Positions 24,128 through 37,885 of a stretch of DNA of 64,000 nucleotides are shown here, piece after piece. Where the stretch lies: assembly GCA_036850595.1 (NCBI GenBank), contig CM072151.1, positions 21,057,307 through 21,121,306 of the forward strand, written 5' to 3'. This DNA is from Rhyacichthys aspro (Eukaryota; Chordata; Actinopteri; Gobiiformes; Rhyacichthyidae). Numbering within the stretch: position 1 is the first letter of the stretch; each line of letters begins with the position of its first letter. The notes beneath the pieces were generated by a model. It was not told the DNA's origin, made no database searches, and saw only the letters and a list, made by a program, of their open reading frames with translations. The translations under genes and the position numbers were made by a program.

Positions 24128-27100
24128 AAACCGTCATAGCTTCTTCAACTAAACTTAAGCTACTTTGATGAGGGCTGCACACGCCTTGTGAGCAACATGA
24201 ACTGACACAAGTGACATTGTTGCATTTGGTATGAGTCTACCTTTTGCGCCTGATGACAGGATCTTATCCCTTTCCATCTGTGCTCCTGGACTGTCCCAAC
24301 CAACCTAGCCATTCTCTTAACATAGGAATCAGTCAGTGTTAAAAGGGTGTAAGTGGTTTATGATTTGTTTTCCTTCTGTATTGCCGATCATTAATCACCT
24401 GCTTTTTGCTTATCCCTCTATCAATTTAACCAGTCAGCATACTTTCTGTCGAGGCCTATCTCGTGTGCATGGTCGGTTCTGATGAAGCTTCTAAATGTTG
24501 AAGTATGTAAGCAGTAGTAGTGATGGATCAGTTTGGAGATTCAACAGTAGGCTGCTTTTCTAACTCCGGACCATAACTTATGGCCCATACGGACGGCTGG
24601 GAGCGACTGGAGCTGCACACGGGATCAATATGAAAGTGACTGATGCTGCTGTTTGCCCTGAGTCAGGCCCTTCCAGATTGAACTCGGAGCAACTCGTCAA
24701 TCAGACCTTCGGCTCACGAAAGTTATGTCCGCAAAGGAGGAAGTTGGATTTCCAAAGCACTAATCTGCACCAAGCCATAAAGAATCCGAGGAAGTGGTCA
24801 CTGAAATTTAGGTTAATATATATCATCAGCCATAACATTTTAAATTCAGCGTTTAATTAATGGTATTGTTTGCACGGCAGAAATCCCTCCCTGGAGAAGC
24901 TGAGGTGCGTAATCCTGTTCACACATCTAGATAATCCGCACCATATGCTGATCATGTCCACATGACCTTAAAGTGTGAACAAAATCTCCCACTTTTTTCA
25001 CAGCTGGAGTGGATCCCACAGGAATCAATGGGTCTCATTCAAGAATTTTTTTAAACTTAAAAGTTCTTCGTAGGAGAATCTGTAAGAAGGCTCTACGTGA
25101 GACAGAATGATTCATCTTTGCTGCTTGTGTAAATCCATGCCCCTCACTCTTCATTAACATAGCATTAAGATAGAATTAACATGGCATTAACACAAGAACC
25201 TCCCTGTGAATGCCTATATACGGACACAAGACTGGAACTTACTGAAAGTCTGTGAAGGCAGCGACAGTATAAGTACAGTATAAATATAATCTGTGGAGCA
25301 GTTCTATCTGGCGGAGTCAGGTTAGAACAATGGTTCTAGTGGGTGCTAATCAACAACTGTAATGACATGTCACTACCTGCTTTCATTTTACTTACAAAAA
25401 AGTAAAACCAAACCTATTCCATAACGGAAGGACCGACATTTTCTATGAAACTGAAATTTAAAACTGACCTTAAACTTGTAGGTCTGAGTTCAGTTTTGAT
25501 CCTGCATTTATTTCCACCTCTTGAAATATTGCGTAAAGATATTACAATATTGTAATATTTATTTAAATATTTTCTATGTTTCTCTTTTCTTCCCTTTCCT
25601 CTGTTTATGTTTTTCCTTTTTTGCACTGTTTCTCTGTGTAAACCCAGTGCAGAAATAGGTACATTTCCAATGTGATTTTTTGCTTCAGAGTTTACAATCT
25701 GAGTTTAACTACAACCAATTAGAGCATCCCCTAAATTCAAATGTGGAAGCAAATAATGACTTGAATGCATGGGAGCATGGGATTTTCCAGAGCTTGTTGG
25801 TATGGACTAAAGTGTTTACCTCAAATGCTTAACTAAAGTAAAAAAGCAAGTAATCTTCATTGGTGTATTATTTTTTTACCAACTGTTGTTATTTAACGTT
25901 AGCTTTGTCTTGCTAACATTAGTGATACTTGTGCAATAAAATGAATGCTAATCACAAAAAAGCACAATATTTATCATATAAGTTGATCAGAATACAGTTG
26001 CTGCATCTTGTTATGTTTTTGCTGCAATGATGGGTTTAATAATTATTGAACAATCATGGAAACAAATACATTAAATCAAATATTCTTTCATCATAAAATG
26101 ACCTGCATAAATTGCTCTGAATATTGTATTTAGGACATTTCGATCTTCAAACAGGAGCGTGATGTGTGATGAATGAGCAGAGTGGGTGAATGCCATGCCA
26201 TTGCTCATGATCGGAGTGCCAATTGTCCAGGACGATTAAAAGCTCCTCTAAAGTTTGGAGAGTGACATTTCCAGTGTTGGCCGTGACATTTCAGTTGGCA
26301 TTTGCTCCTCAGAGGTCACTCCACTCTAATTCCGTCTAATACGGAGCGACCCAGCATCATCCCGTTTGGACCAGCAGCGTCAGAAGGACTGGAGTTCAAT
26401 CGCAGAATGTAAAGAATAGAAGCGGTAGAGATTTTTCTGTCAAAAGGGGTAAGAAGCATCCCAAATAACAATACTGTACTACTTTGGTAACCCCCTTTTA
26501 GCTTTTAGTTCCAGCAGTGAGGTACAGTGACAAAAATGTGGGGTTTCAGTCTCTTGCAATGTGATCTACAGAAATTGTCTTTCATCTCTTTGTCTCAATT
26601 GCAACATGTCTAAGTATAAATATAAAAACGTACACAGGCCGTTTACATAACTTTTTAGTTACCACAACAGCTGGGTCCTGTGTTGCTCCCCCCTAGCAGT
26701 TGGGTTGTAAAAGGCATTCAAAACTGCTTTTAAAGTATTTTTATTGCTTCAGATGCATTTTTAAAATGTATGTACATCTCCTGCAGGTGGAAATATTCAC
26801 ACAATAGCCAGGGATCACACGCTTTCAAATAAGAACATTTTAGAGTGAAAGCATTTTAAATGATTGAAGAAAAATATCTCATTCTGTTTAACATTTCTCC
26901 TGATTGTCTGGGTGAACGTGGGTCCAGTGTCATGAGAATGTACACAGATTTATTTATTTTTGTCAGTTTAGGTTTTTAAATTGCTTTTTTACTTTTACTA
27001 GTATAGAGGAATGTTGAACTGGTTAAAAAAATAAGCTAAATGGATCAAGAAAAACAAAAACTGCAATAATTAGGACTTTTTTCCTGATCGACCAACTGTG

Positions 27101-28339
27101 TTTTTGAACACTGATATTTCCCTTAATCTTAAAATATTTAAATGTTTGGCTGATACTGCTTTTAGTGCCCCATTTTTTACTACAATGGAAGAGTATGACA
27201 ATATTGCTAAGACAGTAACAAAAAAAATCTGCAATGAACTTTTGAGTCCTCATTTGGATTTCAAGTTCAAATCTAAGCCACATGTTTGATTTGAATGTTT
27301 TTAAATTCCCAGTATTGAACAAAAAATCTGTGAATAGACTGTTGCTGCCTCCTTGTGGTTTCTTTTAGCAGTGCAGCACCATAAGCAACTGCACACTTTC
27401 ACTGGCTGTCAAGGCATGCAGCCTGCTTTGTTACACTATGTTACGATTATCCCTCAAATATTTAGTCTCAAAATGACAAGAATAGAACAAGAAGAAAAAA
27501 CATTTAGGACAGTGCAAGCAACTCACAAGAGAGTCAACTATGTAACTCTTACAAGGAATAATGTGAACAGAACCTGAACCAGTCACATCAACACCACTTC
27601 CTCACATCTTATTCATTTATGATATTTATTCCTTTAAATGCCACTCTGTTGTAGCATATTTAGGGAGTTAAGCTAATTTTGTTTAAATTGTTACATAATA
27701 AGAGAAAAATGATGGGATTAGAGTGTGTTGTCCCCTGGATTCATTTGTTGCTGTGTTGCTCTGCTCAGTGGGCCATGGATGGTTCCACTCTTGTGCTTTC
27801 TGCCTGCGAGCTGAGCTTGAGCTGCTCTTCTCTGGGTCAGAGGTCAGGAAGCAGCTGCTGTGTGTTGTGCTTTATGGTCGAAGTCTCTGTACCACAGTAC
27901 TCACAGGTTGTAGGGTCAGGAAAATCGTAAGGAAAAATTACTGGTTGGTAGATTCAAAAAATGTTGTGGCATTAAAGGCAACTTTACAAAATTCTTTACA
28001 GCCTCTGCGTTGTAGCTGATAATTTCTGTAGCAACAATTCAATAAAAACACGTGCTTTGAAGGACAAAGCTTAGGTTCACTGAAGGAAAATACTCTCTCT
28101 AAGAAAATCACAACTTAATGAAAAATTAATGCTCAAGGCGTTTCTCTGGAGAAAAAGTATTATGTAAAGATGTAACATATACCAGACTTGGATAGAGTTG
28201 GAGTGTAGACCGATGGAATGGATTGATGGAAAGGAAGAAAGAAAGGACGATGAATTTCATAAACACTGCTTCAGTTTCTTTGTCTCAGCTTGGAGGAAAG
28301 AAAAGTGTGATACTTTCACACATTATGTAAACACTAATA
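24128..28339. other. Intergenic DNA, no gene seen
   Basis: AT-rich non-coding DNA. Two repeat-free patches of balanced composition, about 24590-24790 and 26150-26410, could be regulatory. Short frames near 27100 and 27720-28020 show no recognisable domain. Confidence 0.4.
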
Positions 28340-29628
28340 CTTCCTTGTCCAAATGTAACAAAGTTCTCGGACACCCTTAAAATTTTAATTTTAAAATCTC
28401 TAATATCATGAAATATTTGTTTGAAACATTTTTTTTGTCAGTCAAAAGATGTGGCTGCATTTCACAGACACAAACAAATACATATGTTCAAAACTGAACA
28501 AAAAATAAACTATCACATCATCAAATTAATATTTTGTAGTCCTGCCACTAGCACACTGGCTGGCATGTTCCCCACGAGCCTTTCACACTGTTGAGGGGTA
28601 ATCTTGTCCCATTCTTCTTGAATTACTGCTTTTCATTCTTCTAAATTCTTTGGTTTACGCTTTGAAACAGACCTTTTGATAAGACCACCAGAGATTTTCA
28701 ATGGGGTTCATGTCCGGGGATTAAGTTGGCCATTCTAAGACCTGGATACTGTGCTCCTGCAACCAAGTTCTACTGGCCCTGGATGTGTGGCAAAGGACAT
28801 TATCTTGCTGAAAAATCGTTTTCACCTCGATGGAACAGTGCATGTGCAGAAGGGAGCATGTGGGTTCCAAGAATGTCACAATGCTTGGCAGAGTTCAATG
28901 TGCCATCACAGACAGTGAGATAACCAACACCAGCAGCACTCATGCATCCCCAAACCATGACACTGCCTCCACCATGCTTGATAGTAGAGATAATACTTTG
29001 CCTGGCCTTCTGCATACCCTCACATTAGCAGGAGGATGAGAAAGTGGAAACGGGTCTCATCTAATCACAGAGTCTGCTTTCAATTCCTGGCGGTCCAGTT
29101 TTTGTGTGCTTGGGCTCAACGACTCCAGCTAACCTCTGTCTCTCATTGATCAGCGGATTGTCAGTTTTCCCTGCACATAAGTATCAGGATGCGATCATTT
29201 CTTGCTGAAGAAACCCTTGGATGCCCAGATCTTGGTTTGTCTTCCAAGCTTTTGGTTTGTCTGTATCCAGAGTGAGAGAGAGTGTATCCAACTGCTGAAA
29301 ATCTGCATCTTCAGGTGTGTTTCCTGAATTAGGTTCCTTGTTTTAGCCATTTTTGGCTCTGAAGAACTTTCAAATGTGCTGGCTTTATATAGACACGAAG
29401 CATGGCAACAAAAATTGTGTCTTTTCATAAAAAGCACGACCTTCATTAGTGGATCACTGGCACCAAAATGACCTTATGTATTTTTAGGGAAGTTTTTAAT
29501 GGCTTTTTTAGGATTTGTTTAGAATTTTGGCTGCGACTATACTGAAAGAAATTGCACTTAAAGACCTAAAAGTGATTCTTAATGCAATATTTCACAAATG
29601 TGTCCGAAAACTTTTTTCCACCACTGTA
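28338..29628 (-). mobile_element. Decayed Tc1-like (Tc1/mariner) transposon
   Basis: The right end at about 29597-29626 (AATGTGTCCGAAAACTTTTT through CCACCACTG, then TA) and a degraded left end at about 28340-28372 (AAGTTCTCGGACAC) are inverted copies flanked by TA. On the minus strand, transposase pieces are readable: IKHGGGSVMVWGCMSAAGVG (about 28910-28970) and, with stops and shifts, SPDMNPIENLWW (about 28690-28720), a hallmark near the third catalytic acidic residue of Tc1 transposases. Intact Tc1 transposases have about 340 residues; the longest surviving open frame here is 71 codons. The element is inactive. Confidence 0.85.
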
Positions 29629-32600
29629 TACACTATAATACGATGCATTCATGCATAAAACTATATTTTTATATTCAGTCAGTATACTTTTACAGAATTT
29701 ATGAACATTCTATATCTTCATGTTGATATTGAGGCACTACGTAAACAGTTAGATTAAGATGAAGCTTATCACCGTTATTTGATTTACATTTTTAGCTTTA
29801 GGTTCACAAAGTGTAATGTTTTTTGTCCAGAGAGACAGTCATTGGCCTGTTTCTGGGAGCCATAAATCTGTTTGGTATGGGTAAGGAAACATCATTATCT
29901 AGTACCAACATTCCAGTCTCCATGAGGTCAAAAGGGCATATGCTACACCTTTCCAGCAAATGTAAAACTTCCTTTTGAATGGAAATACAATAAAAATCAT
30001 ACCTCTTCCACCAACAATTATGTCCAAATCCAACAAAATCCCACTGCAATACAATTCACCTTAAGCCTACTGTATATTTTACACCTTACGTATTCGCATG
30101 TTATTTCTACTTGGAGGATTCTTGTGTAATTGCTCCACTTCTAGGATATTTGATTTACAATGGGCCATAATATGCAAACCTAGACTGTAATGTGTTCAAA
30201 CAGCAGCATGTAATTTCAGAGGAATGTCAGCTGCTTCACAGCTTCGTTGCATAGCAGACATGTACAAACAATAAACCAGCAACATCACAGGAGAAGTGGT
30301 AGGACATTATAGTCTTCTTTACTTCACGTACAAACAAAGTGGGTGCTTGTTATATTCCTGTTTGTGGTTTATGTGGAATGAGCTCTGAGGGTTTTAATGT
30401 CAATGAGTTACACAGACAAGCATACATTCAGAGAAGTAAAACTGGTTAGAGTTAAAATATCTGTGTTTGAGTGTTTAAAAACGACAATCACAGCACTATG
30501 GTAGAGTCAGCAGAGTGTATCATCAATTATTTTGTTTTAGTTTGGTAGCGTAGCATGGAATGTACGTATTGCACTTCAGAAGATAAATCAGAACAGCAAC
30601 ATTAGCTGTGCCTCATCTGATCAAAATGAAAAGAGCACTGTAGTATAAAAATAGAGCATTTACAGTATTCACAGAGCATAGAGAGTGTTTTGGACTGTTT
30701 TTTTGCTCCAGACATCTTGAAAAGGCATGTCTCGGCCCACTGATGGAAAAGAGACCCCAGGAGTTCCACTAGAGGGAGCTGGTGGTCCATAAAGCACCAC
30801 ATATCTAGGGCAAGATAGGGACACTTATAATAAAAAAAACTTCACTTCAAAAGTTTTCAACCCTAAAAATATATCTACATATACTGTAATGCCTGAGTCA
30901 AGTCGGTTTTGTATACATTCAAATTATTTTTTCATACAATTTTCATAATGAGAGAACTGTATATGTATATATATTCACCAAGTTCTTCAGCAGGGTTATT
31001 TTTCTCAGCTGTGTGTGTAACTCGGTGAATGCTTGTGCCTCTCACTCCTCAGTTTTATCAAAAGAGACACCCTGCCAATTGCCATATATAGACATGAGCT
31101 TACTAGAGTGCAACCAGATTAATCGAAATACGCTGAATATGATAAAACTCAAATTGGATAATTGGTACAGCAAATTCAGAATCTATGTATACGAGTCTTC
31201 CCAACTGTGGTTTACCCCCCATTGATTCAGGTCACCACTGAGAGACCCACACACACCTTATAAAACCATTACTAGCTGTTTATGCACCGCTTGTTATCAT
31301 CCATCCTGTAGTTCCTTGATAATAGATTAAGTGGGTGTAATGAAACAAACAATAGAGTTTTTACGAGACGTAAGGGAGAGGTCTAAACTTCTACTGAATT
31401 CTCCACACCCATACCTTTAATTATATTGCACAACATAATAGTTACAGCCATCGGCGTTCCTGAAACGTACATTCTATGGAACTGACACAGAGAGAAAGCA
31501 TTCGCAGAGGTCCCAGATTTGACGTGATTGTGACTTCACTCTAAAGGCCCCTGGCAGTGGAAGTCAGACACCCGTCAGACGAATTCTGAGAAGTTTGGCA
31601 GCTGACATGACCTACACATGTTGAACTGCAAGAGGACAAGTATGACAAGGATGCCATTGTTAATTGTATATCATTTTAGCAGTGAATGTTCACGCACACA
31701 AATTATTGCCTTAGTCTGATTATAACTGGAGTATAAAACAGCTGGAAACACCATACTCCAATTGGGAAGGAGGTGGTGATTCAAATTTCTCTAAATCAGA
31801 ATAACAGACCTGATAGTGGGATCCATTGTCAGACTATTGCTGCATGTTTACAGTTTACTGATTAAAGGTTTTGAGGAGCGGAACAGATTAACACAACTAA
31901 ACAGAAACAGGAAAAAACATTTTTATTACAAATTTTGGGTCATGCTGCAAATGGCTAAAGATAAGATAAGCCTGTATCATCTCTCTTGCCTTGGACGGTG
32001 AAGAGACCACATGCCACAGAATTAGCACACAACAGAGAACAAAAAAAATCATACACAACAGCTCACTTACAGTATATAAATACTACTGCAACTGCCCAGC
32101 ACCGAAGCATATTACACACTCCATAACAAGTTCATATCCAAACCTAATACACAAATATTGCACATTTCCCTGGAGAGCCTACATAAGGAAATGTTATCTT
32201 AAGGTAAGGTTTGAAGGTCATTTGTACACCTAGCCATAACAGCATCACTTTCTGACAGCATATCAATCCAAATAAACAATAAGGTATCGTTATATTACAT
32301 AATTCTGTGTATGGGCTAAGGTGATATAGTGCTGTAACATGCTTAAATACCTCTGTTCTCAAAGACAGCTTGCAGTTAGTTCGAGGCCTAAAGATACTAT
32401 TATAGAAAAAGTGGGATATGTCAGTGTTTTGCAAATGTCAAATAAACTGCAAAAAAATATATGACTCAGCACACAAATAATAGATAAATGTTGATTTTAG
32501 ATGCTTAAGAGCTTAGATGCTTTCTGCACAATTTACACTGAGTTGTTTTTTTGTTGTTGTTGTGTGTTTATCTAGGCCCCCTCTGCACAATGTGGTCTTT

Positions 32601-32880
32601 GTTTCAGCCTCTGACCTGCACTCTCACGTTACATTGCCAGTGGTTTACCATTACGCCGCTCGTGTTTCATCACCTGAAAACCACACCGAGTCAAGAGGAA
32701 GGGGCTCAACTCAGAACAAGAAAACAGGTACAGGAGTGTGACAAATAGACCACGAGAGAATCACCTGGAAAAGCAGCTCCTCTCACTTCCTTTTTAGCAT
32801 TGTTAGCTTAGGCATTAGCATCTAAGCTTTGACAATGTAGCTTTAGGGATGCTTTAGTTTTCAATTTTACTTATTCCTTA
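29629..32880. other. Intergenic DNA, no gene seen
   Basis: AT-rich non-coding DNA. No coding exon was recognised. Confidence 0.45.
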
Positions 32881-33075
32881 ATTCAATTCAATGTTATTTG
32901 TATAGCCCAGTATCACGACCACAATTGCTTCAAAGGGCTTCACAAAACAGATAAATATGCAAAGAGGTTGATCAGGACAACATCCCCTGTCCTTAGACCC
33001 TCCAGGACAGTCCAGGAGAGTCACTGACAAATAGTCCATCATTTGTACAAATTAATGAAACATTTATATGAAAAT
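32881..33075 (+). repeat. Interspersed fish repeat beginning ATTCAATTCAAT
   Basis: Same family as 17079-17410: TTATTTGTATAGCCCAGTAT, CAAAGGGCTTCACAAAACAG, CATCCCCTGTCCTTAGACCC and GTCACTGACAAATAGTCC appear in order, with an internal deletion relative to the 17079 copy. Confidence 0.75.
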
Positions 33076-35030
33076 AGTCCATGATATTTTTTCAGGAACA
33101 GTTAATCTGAGTGAGAGGAACTGGGGTCAGGAGGGGTTGACGTCCTTAACGTGAATAGGGACGCATTTGGTCATTTGAAATAGTATAATTTCCTTGGACC
33201 ATTGGAATAATAACTGCATTTAACAGCTAAAGCCACATAGCCACAGTGCAAAACAGAACGGCATGGCTTGTATTTTCACAGCAAGCAATGATACAGTCAC
33301 TATAAAAGTCATATAAATCACATTTCAATCTAATAAGAAAGCGTGCACAGAATTGGCAAAATCTCTTGAATGAGGGATGAAACGTTTTCACCTTTAAGCC
33401 TACATACAAATGCTTTGTCAAAACCTTTTCTTGAATATGTCCTGGATGACTGAGAACCTCCACAGAATATTTAAAATGTTGTAATAAGCTAAAGTGAATG
33501 TGAGAGGCTACATGTTTGGTTGTACGACACACTAGCTTTAAGTTTACAAAAATTAAGCATTCTTTCTTTGTCACATCTGATTTGTTCATCACAAGACAAA
33601 AATATTACAGAGAAAGTGTTCAAGTCTCATTATTGCCCAACACCTTTCTGTCAATTCAGACTGTATTCTACAGCTCCATCTTTTAGTAACCTTTCTGCCC
33701 TGTTGTTGCATTACAGTGGTGTTTTTATGGAAAATGAAGAAAATTATAATTATTTGTAGTTTATGTTACTATCAGCTAGTAACTTGTTGGTACTGCACAC
33801 TCAGATAATTCAGCATTTCCTCATTACATTCTTAAATTCATAGATTTATGACACTTTTGCTGCTCATTTTTATTCCTTGTGGTTAATGTGTAGCCATCAC
33901 CTTTACTTCTTCTAACTTAAGTGCTACTGCTATTATTGGAACTTAACTCCATTACACAAATTATGGCAGCCACAACGGGTCATAATTGAAAGCTGAAAAT
34001 TCCTGATGCATTTACTGCACGGTATATCAATTAGATTTCATACTAACTGCACATTAAATTTTACAGATAGGCCTTTGAAAAACGTGGGGGGTAAAATACA
34101 ATTTCGAGAAAATACCTCATTCTAAGACTGGAAAACTACTGCTAATAAATTTCTAGGAATTGTGTGAAGCCTTGTATAAGCCCTGCAGTTCTGTAATCCA
34201 ACAACCTGCAAGGTAGTTTTTAAAAGTAAAAACATTTGGCGTGTGCCCCACCTTTTCATCAGCAGCAGGTGTGTTGTGTAATACTGAGAGACGCCACCAC
34301 AAACAGAGACAAGTGAGAACAGAGCCTTGGCAACAGTTCCACAATCTTCCACTGATCTTTCAGGATTGCACAATCAACAAAGACTGTTTTTGCGGTAAAG
34401 TAAGTTAACATAGATTGTCACTAAGGTTTTTCTAGAAAGGTAGAATACACTGGTCTCACCAAATATACTTTAATGCATTTACTTTGTGTTTAGTGCCAGA
34501 CCACTGTCTATTTTAAAACCTCCTTTGCGTGCCTCAGTTTTTGCACAAAATCATCAGTAAATTGATTTGAGGTGTTAACTGAGCCTTTGTCTAAACGTAT
34601 ATGTTTTTAGTTGTGTTCTAGAACAATATATTAAGGTTGTGGCCAGAGGTTCATGGATATTTTTAGAAACACTTTTTTCTTTAGTTTGAAAAAAAAAAAT
34701 CCTATCATGATCCACATGGCTCAAATGAGTTCACCAGACCTTTACTAAAGAATAGATGACTCCAATACAAGAGCGTTTAGCATTAAATCATGATAATTCA
34801 GCTCACAAACATGTTATTTTGTTGTCGCCAGGGATTTACACTGCAATTATACAGAACAAAACTAAGCTTCCGCAAACTGAGTCATGATATCAGCACAGAT
34901 ATGAAAAGCTCTGTGGAGCTACAGAAAAGTGCGAGAGAAATGTGTGTGTAAAAGTTAGCTGTGTAAATGTAGCCAAGGTTTAAAATTATTTACAGCCACA
35001 TAACTGTTTTAGAAAAGATAGACCGTATAT
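33076..35030. other. Intergenic DNA, no gene seen
   Basis: AT-rich non-coding DNA. No coding exon was recognised. Confidence 0.45.
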
Positions 35031-35235
35031 TCTTCATTCATTTCCTACAGCTTGATCCCATTAGGGGTCATGGGTGAGGAACTTTGGGCCTTAGGCAGGG
35101 TACACCCTGGACAATGGCCAGTTAGTCGCAACGCTGACAGACAACTATTCACTCCCATATTCATGCATGTCTTTGGGTGGTGGGAGGTAGCTGGAGAACC
35201 TGGAGAGAACCCACAGTGACAAGGGGAGGACCTCA
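35031..35235 (-). repeat. SINE-type repeat, 3' body, reverse orientation
   Basis: The reverse complement contains GGGTTCTCTCCAGG, CATGCATGAATATGGGAGTG, GCCAGGGTGTACCCTGCC-type words and ends in GAATGAA. It is the same body as the SINE at 36688-37065 and the copies at 57001-57250 and 57463-57648. The tRNA-like head is missing. Confidence 0.7.
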
Positions 35236-36562
35236 TAACCTCATGTCACATGACTTGGAGCTATAGACAACAACAAAAAAGTGTTTAGTTCCAACACGGA
35301 CTCTCCGAAACTTTTTTTTTTTTTTTTTTAAGTCTTTGTCCATGCTGCAACACGTGCTAAAAAACTATAAGAGGGTTTGCAGCCTTTTCAAAACTCTGTT
35401 TCAGACGTCAATGTTGAAATGCACTAAAAGTAATCACAGCATCAAAATATGATTACATATATACAGTGTAGTGTAGGGAATATGCTGGTTTTAAATGAAG
35501 CAGCGCCTCATCCCACAGCTGCAAGACCCTTACGTCTAGGTTTGCATTAAACGTTAACATAGAAGTTTTATGTCAAATATCTTTTTAGTTTTGTCTTCTT
35601 GTGAACCTGGGCAAATGTTTTCCCAGATATCAATCTCTGAACTGGAAATGAGTTTAATGTTCATTTCAAAATGGGAATTAATATGTAGCTGAAATTACTA
35701 ATACTGAAAAATGACTGATGTCATTTCCAAGATGTCAGCCCAGGTGTGGCTGTCAGAGTCAGTTCAGGTGAAGAGCTGTTATCAGTCCTCCTGGACGTGT
35801 TGTAGCTGCTCTTTGTTTTGACTGTATCTATGTGGAGAGTTCCTGTAGAACTGGTTTGCCCACCGCACACTGAACACGTCATCATGCCCCAGTAATAACA
35901 CATATGGATTTTTTTTTTTCTCAGCCTCAGGAGGGGAAATGTTACCAACACTGTACTGCTTTGTGTAAAGGAGTGTATTCTTCTATGGAATGGTTTATTT
36001 TCTAGAATTTCTTGAGTATACTTATAATTAAAGCTGCAGTGGTCACTTAGACCCCATTAATAGTTGCAGTTGGTCAAAAAAGATGAATAGCGAGTGCTAA
36101 CTCTGAAAACTATAGAGCCTTAACATAAGCTGTTGAGTATTTTGGTTAGTTAAGTTAAGTGGACTGTACATCAGTACATTGGAAGGGAACATTAGCAAGT
36201 TGTTCACTGTTTTAATTACAGGATTTATAGGCCAATAGCAGTTAGTATTACATAAGCTAAAGGCTACATGCTAAAAGTCACAGAATTCTCATGTTATGGT
36301 GGACAAAGAATGCAAATCCTACTTTAATAAGGTAATTCAGTAGCGCCAGTGTAGATCTCAAACGGACAAACTTCATTTAGGGCTTTAATTCCACTTATTA
36401 AGTAAAACTTCATTAAATCAATATCCCAACCTTTATTATGCACAAGGCATGTTTATTAAAAAAGCCTAGACTAATCACACAGACCAAAACACACAGACAT
36501 TTATTAGCTATGGCTGCTTATTGCTGCTGTAACTCCAAAGACACCAAAACAACAAGACATGT
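35236..36562. other. Intergenic DNA, no gene seen
   Basis: A T run lies at about 35311-35330. No coding exon was recognised. Confidence 0.45.
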
Positions 36563-37885
36563 TAAAGGTCCCATATTATGTGAAATCGACTTTTCTGAGC
36601 TTTTAACCATGTTATAACGTTGTTTCTACCTCAAACACATACCCAAAGTTGTGTTTTGTTTCATGTTTAATTTATTTAGTTTGAGCTACAGGGTGCACGG
36701 TAGCAGAGTGGTTACACAGCAAGAAGGTTGTGAGTTCGAATCCCGGCCGACCCAAAACATCGTTGGCTGATTGTAGCCAACCCAAACATCATTGGCTAAC
36801 TCTGGTCTTTCTGTGAGGAGTCTGCATGTCCTCCCCGTGTCACCGTGGGTTCTCTCCGGGATCTCCGGCTTCCTCCCACCGCCCAAAGACATGCATGTAT
36901 AGGTGAATTGGTGACTCTAAAGTGCCCCTAGTGGATCAATGTGAGAGTGAATGGTTGTCTGTCAATGTATGTCTAATGTGTCAGCCCTGCGACAAACTGG
37001 CCACTGTTGGGATAGGCTTCAGCCACGATAAGCCACGATAAGCGGTGATAAGATGAATGAATGATTTTGAGCTTGAGTCCTTAAAACGCAATGACGTCAA
37101 TATGTGAGATAAACCACTCCTCTCCAGGAAGTGCTCCTCCACACTCCTCCTGCCCCTCTCTCCTGCACTGTCAACAAGTGCCATGCTCTGCAGCTCAGAC
37201 ACAGAGAAGCATCGCTGCTACTGTGTTAGCTTACTTACTGTTAGCAACATGCACACATGTATTACTGCATAGCTCTACATATTGCTAGGCTACTTTATTA
37301 TAGTTCTTTCAATACACTGCACAACAGCTCCTTAGGAGTCTCCAGGCAGCATACATTCTCAACTTCAGTAGGCATTGTACGGTCATTTCCACATGTGCAC
37401 CGATAAACAGAAGCAGTTAACACACACTATGCTATGGGCTACACCATAGAAACATACACAATAAATAGTTTCTCATTTACCAAGCAGAAACGTCTTGTAG
37501 AAGCCTTCGAGGTTTTTGTGTTTGCTCATGTTCTTCGAACTCAGAATCAGACTCTGGGTCGAAGATATACGGCTCAGTTACTCTCAAAGCTATTGCTGAA
37601 AAAGTTATTACTACCATGTACCGTGTTTACTTCAGTCTGTTTCCAGCGTAGCTCGCGTAGCTATAGCGTGACGTCATGAGTGGGCGGAGCCAACACGGGA
37701 GAGCTGAGCCTTAAAGTGACAGCGCCAAATCAGACCGTTCACTTTGGACTCATGATGAGAGCTCATCCAAACCGCTTGTATAAGATAAATATTGTGTGTT
37801 TCATGTTGCAAAACATGATATGGTAACCTAAATGTATCCAAAATGCACTGTATAATGTTCAAAATAGTATAATACAGGACCTTTA
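36563..37885. mobile_element. Inverted-repeat DNA element interrupted by a SINE
   Basis: The left end TAAAGGTCCCATATTATG (36563) and right end ATAATACAGGACCTTTA (to 37885) are imperfect inverted copies. Between them lie about 945 bp of non-coding element plus the nested SINE (36688-37065). No clear target-site duplication was found next to the ends. Frames inside the element (for example 37091-37288) have no transposase motif. Confidence 0.6.
36680..37073 (+). mobile_element. tRNA-headed SINE with 8-bp target-site duplication
   Basis: The head carries a pol III A-box-like TAGCAGAGTGG (36701-36711) and a canonical B box GTTCGAATCC (36734-36743). A body shared with other copies in this window follows, then a short GATGAATGAATGA tail. 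The direct repeat TTTGAGCT flanks it at 36680-36687 and 37066-37073. A CCAACCCAAA(A)CATC(G/A)TTGGCT block is duplicated within the head region (about 36749-36798). It is inserted in the 36563-37885 element, so it is younger than that element. Confidence 0.85.

Noticed and set aside
27679..28019. Overlapping 83- and 98-codon frames
   Set aside because: Two frames are open over the same DNA with no domain, which fits chance openings.
36691..36760. tRNA gene
   Set aside because: A- and B-box-like sequences are present, but the segment does not close as a cloverleaf and continues into a SINE body with target duplications.
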